From assembly GCA_036156195.1 (NCBI GenBank), contig JAYZUZ010000007.1, positions 62,001 through 126,000 on the forward strand: a DNA stretch of 64,000 nucleotides. Direction: 5' to 3'. Below the pieces are notes generated by a model. The model saw only the letters and a list, made by a program, of their open reading frames with translations. It was not told the origin of the DNA and did no database searches. This DNA is from Abyssibacter sp036156195 (GTDB lineage Bacteria; Pseudomonadota; Gammaproteobacteria; Nevskiales; OUC007). Every line of letters begins with the position of its first letter. Positions within the stretch are counted from its first letter, which is position 1. Shown in pieces: positions 63,070 through 64,000 of this stretch. A program made the position numbers and the translations under genes.

Positions 63070-63788
63070 TCGGTGTCGCCAAATTCGTAAGACAGCGAGA
63101 CCGACAGGTAGGTGTCCGTCTCTTCGCGCTCGGCCGGTACGTCGCTATTGTTCTTGACGGTGTAGGTGATCGCCGCAAATGTCGGGCCGAGGATGGTGAG
63201 TTTCAGGCCGGTGACGGATTCGGTGTAGGTGTTCTCTTCGCCAGATTCAGTGAGCAGCTTCTGTTCAAACTTGGCGGTTTCACTGAGCTCGAAGGTGTAG
63301 AACACCGCACCGCGAAAGATCGCGTCGCTTTCACGCAGCGACTCCGGCTTTTGGGATTCCTGCTGCCGGGCACCCGCGCCCAGTTCCAGATTGAGGGTAT
63401 GGCGGTCGGTCTTCAGCAGACGACGACCATAGCCCAGGGTTTCGGTCGTTCGCTCGCGAACACCACCGAACAAGTCCTTTTCATAGGACAGGTTGGCAAA
63501 GACGTAGTTGAACTCCGTGAAATCAAAGCTGGTCTTGAAGGTCGACGAGTAACGCTCAGCGTTCTGCTCATCATCTTCCTCGGCCGTAAACACCGTCGCC
63601 GTGAACTGGTTTTCCCAGCGCCCCAGCTCATGCTGCAACGCCAGTGACGCATTAATGCTCTGCGAATCGGAGTTGCCGCTGGTTTGCAGCACACCCAGTT
63701 CAGCCTTGCCGCCGACGGCAGCCTGGGCAGAGCCAATGAAGACGAGCGAAGCGATGGCGGAGGTCAGCAGACCGGCGCGATGGTGCAT
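63066..63788 (-). CDS. DUF481 (YdiY-like) outer membrane beta-barrel protein
   Basis: The protein has 240 residues. A signal peptide (MHHRAGLLTSAIASLVFIGSAQA) precedes a beta-barrel with alternating strands: KAELGVLQTSGNSDSQSINASLAL, FTEFNYVFANLSYEKDLFG, RRLLKTDRHTLNLELGAG and the final DTYLSVSLSYEFGD. This matches the DUF481 family of salt-induced or unknown outer-membrane proteins. Confidence 0.9.
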   Translation of the reverse strand: MHHRAGLLTSAIASLVFIGSAQAAVGGKAELGVLQTSGNSDSQSINASLALQHELGRWENQFTATVFTAEEDDEQNAERYSSTFKTSFDFTEFNYVFANLSYEKDLFGGVRERTTETLGYGRRLLKTDRHTLNLELGAGARQQESQKPESLRESDAIFRGAVFYTFELSETAKFEQKLLTESGEENTYTESVTGLKLTILGPTFAAITYTVKNNSDVPAEREETDTYLSVSLSYEFGDTE

Positions 63789-63942
63789 AGTGATGATCTC
63801 TGGGGACGACGAGTCGATGTACGCACCGGGGTCGCGCCAAACGGGCGAGCGATACCCACATGAGCCGACACTACTGCCGACTCATTGATGCGAAGCGAGG
63901 CTGTATTATACGAACGCTCCCCAGCCCGCCCCAAACGCACCC

Positions 63943-64000
63943 ATGTCCAATCGCCTGCTCGACGACACCGACCTCTGCGTCAAGTGTGGTCTCTGCCTGC
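63943..64000 (+). CDS. 4Fe-4S ferredoxin-type protein, 3' end beyond the window
   Basis: From ATG 63943 the frame reads MSNRLLDDTDLCVKCGLCL and then leaves the window. The CxxCxxC pattern is that of a 4Fe-4S cluster, as in glycolate oxidase iron-sulfur subunit or GlpC-like proteins. It is divergent from the DUF481 gene. Nothing more can be said from 19 residues. Confidence 0.6.
   Translation, partial: MSNRLLDDTDLCVKCGLCL

Overview
The window looks like chromosomal DNA of an aerobic, Gram-negative, GC-rich gammaproteobacterium. The evidence is OmpA, TonB-receptor and DUF481 outer-membrane proteins, osmoregulated periplasmic glucan synthesis (opgGH), gammaproteobacterial-type PlsB and FadE, a bifunctional PutA, and an rplM-rpsI operon. 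The lineage cannot be fixed from sequence alone; a Nevskiales/Salinisphaerales/Chromatiales-like relative is a guess. Genes are dense, often overlap by 1-20 bp, and sit on both strands. I see no prophage, insertion sequence, integron or CRISPR array.

Layout. 1-1.9 kb: the start of a PHP-type metallohydrolase lipoprotein running off the left edge, then a small SnoaL-like lipoprotein. 2.1-7.8 kb: a complete peptide ABC importer (binding protein, two permeases, two ATPases). 7.9-9.5 kb: a membrane-anchored beta-helix protein. 9.5-11.5 kb: an ABC-2 exporter pair. 11.6-15.3 kb: an OmpA-like protein with calcium-type repeats, then a FimX-like degenerate REC-PAS-GGDEF-EAL protein. 15.6-20 kb: a Cys-rich Ig-like lipoprotein, a SIMPL protein, a HAD phosphatase and a glutaminyl cyclase-like protein in one tight run. 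20-22.5 kb: cystathionine beta-synthase and a cystathionine gamma-lyase/synthase (cysteine-methionine interconversion). 22.7-26.7 kb: rhomboid protease, MFS protein, methyltransferase, and an anti-sigma/ECF sigma pair. 26.9-30 kb: acyl-CoA dehydrogenase and membrane proteins.

30-44 kb: a TonB-dependent receptor divergent from a dicarboxylate/amino-acid symporter, a flippase-like membrane protein, a tetR-fadE operon with a palindrome upstream, DUF3080 and DUF4124 proteins, an FKBP isomerase, PlsB and a DUF4112 protein. 44.3-51.2 kb: a 2282-residue CSLREA/Calx-beta/GlyGly-CTERM surface protein. 51.3-54.4 kb: PutA. 54.5-58.5 kb: opgG-opgH, overlapping a convergent TetR gene. 59.3-61 kb: a DUF1513 protein and a lipoprotein. 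61.1-61.7 kb: tRNA-Gln(CTG) followed by tandem repeats of about 178 bp that carry a relic of the tRNA 3' end. 61.8-64 kb: rpsI, rplM, a 2Fe-2S ferredoxin-like protein, a DUF481 protein, and the start of a 4Fe-4S protein running off the right edge.

Functionally the window favours scavenging of peptides, amino acids and fatty acids (Opp, symporter, PutA, FadE, a second acyl-CoA dehydrogenase, possibly the TonB receptor) together with envelope building (PlsB, OpgGH, OmpA, giant adhesin-like protein). The most unusual item is the tRNA-Gln-linked repeat array, which resembles the rtT repeats behind tyrT of E. coli. Next are the giant Calx-beta protein and the FimX-like protein whose catalytic residues are lost.
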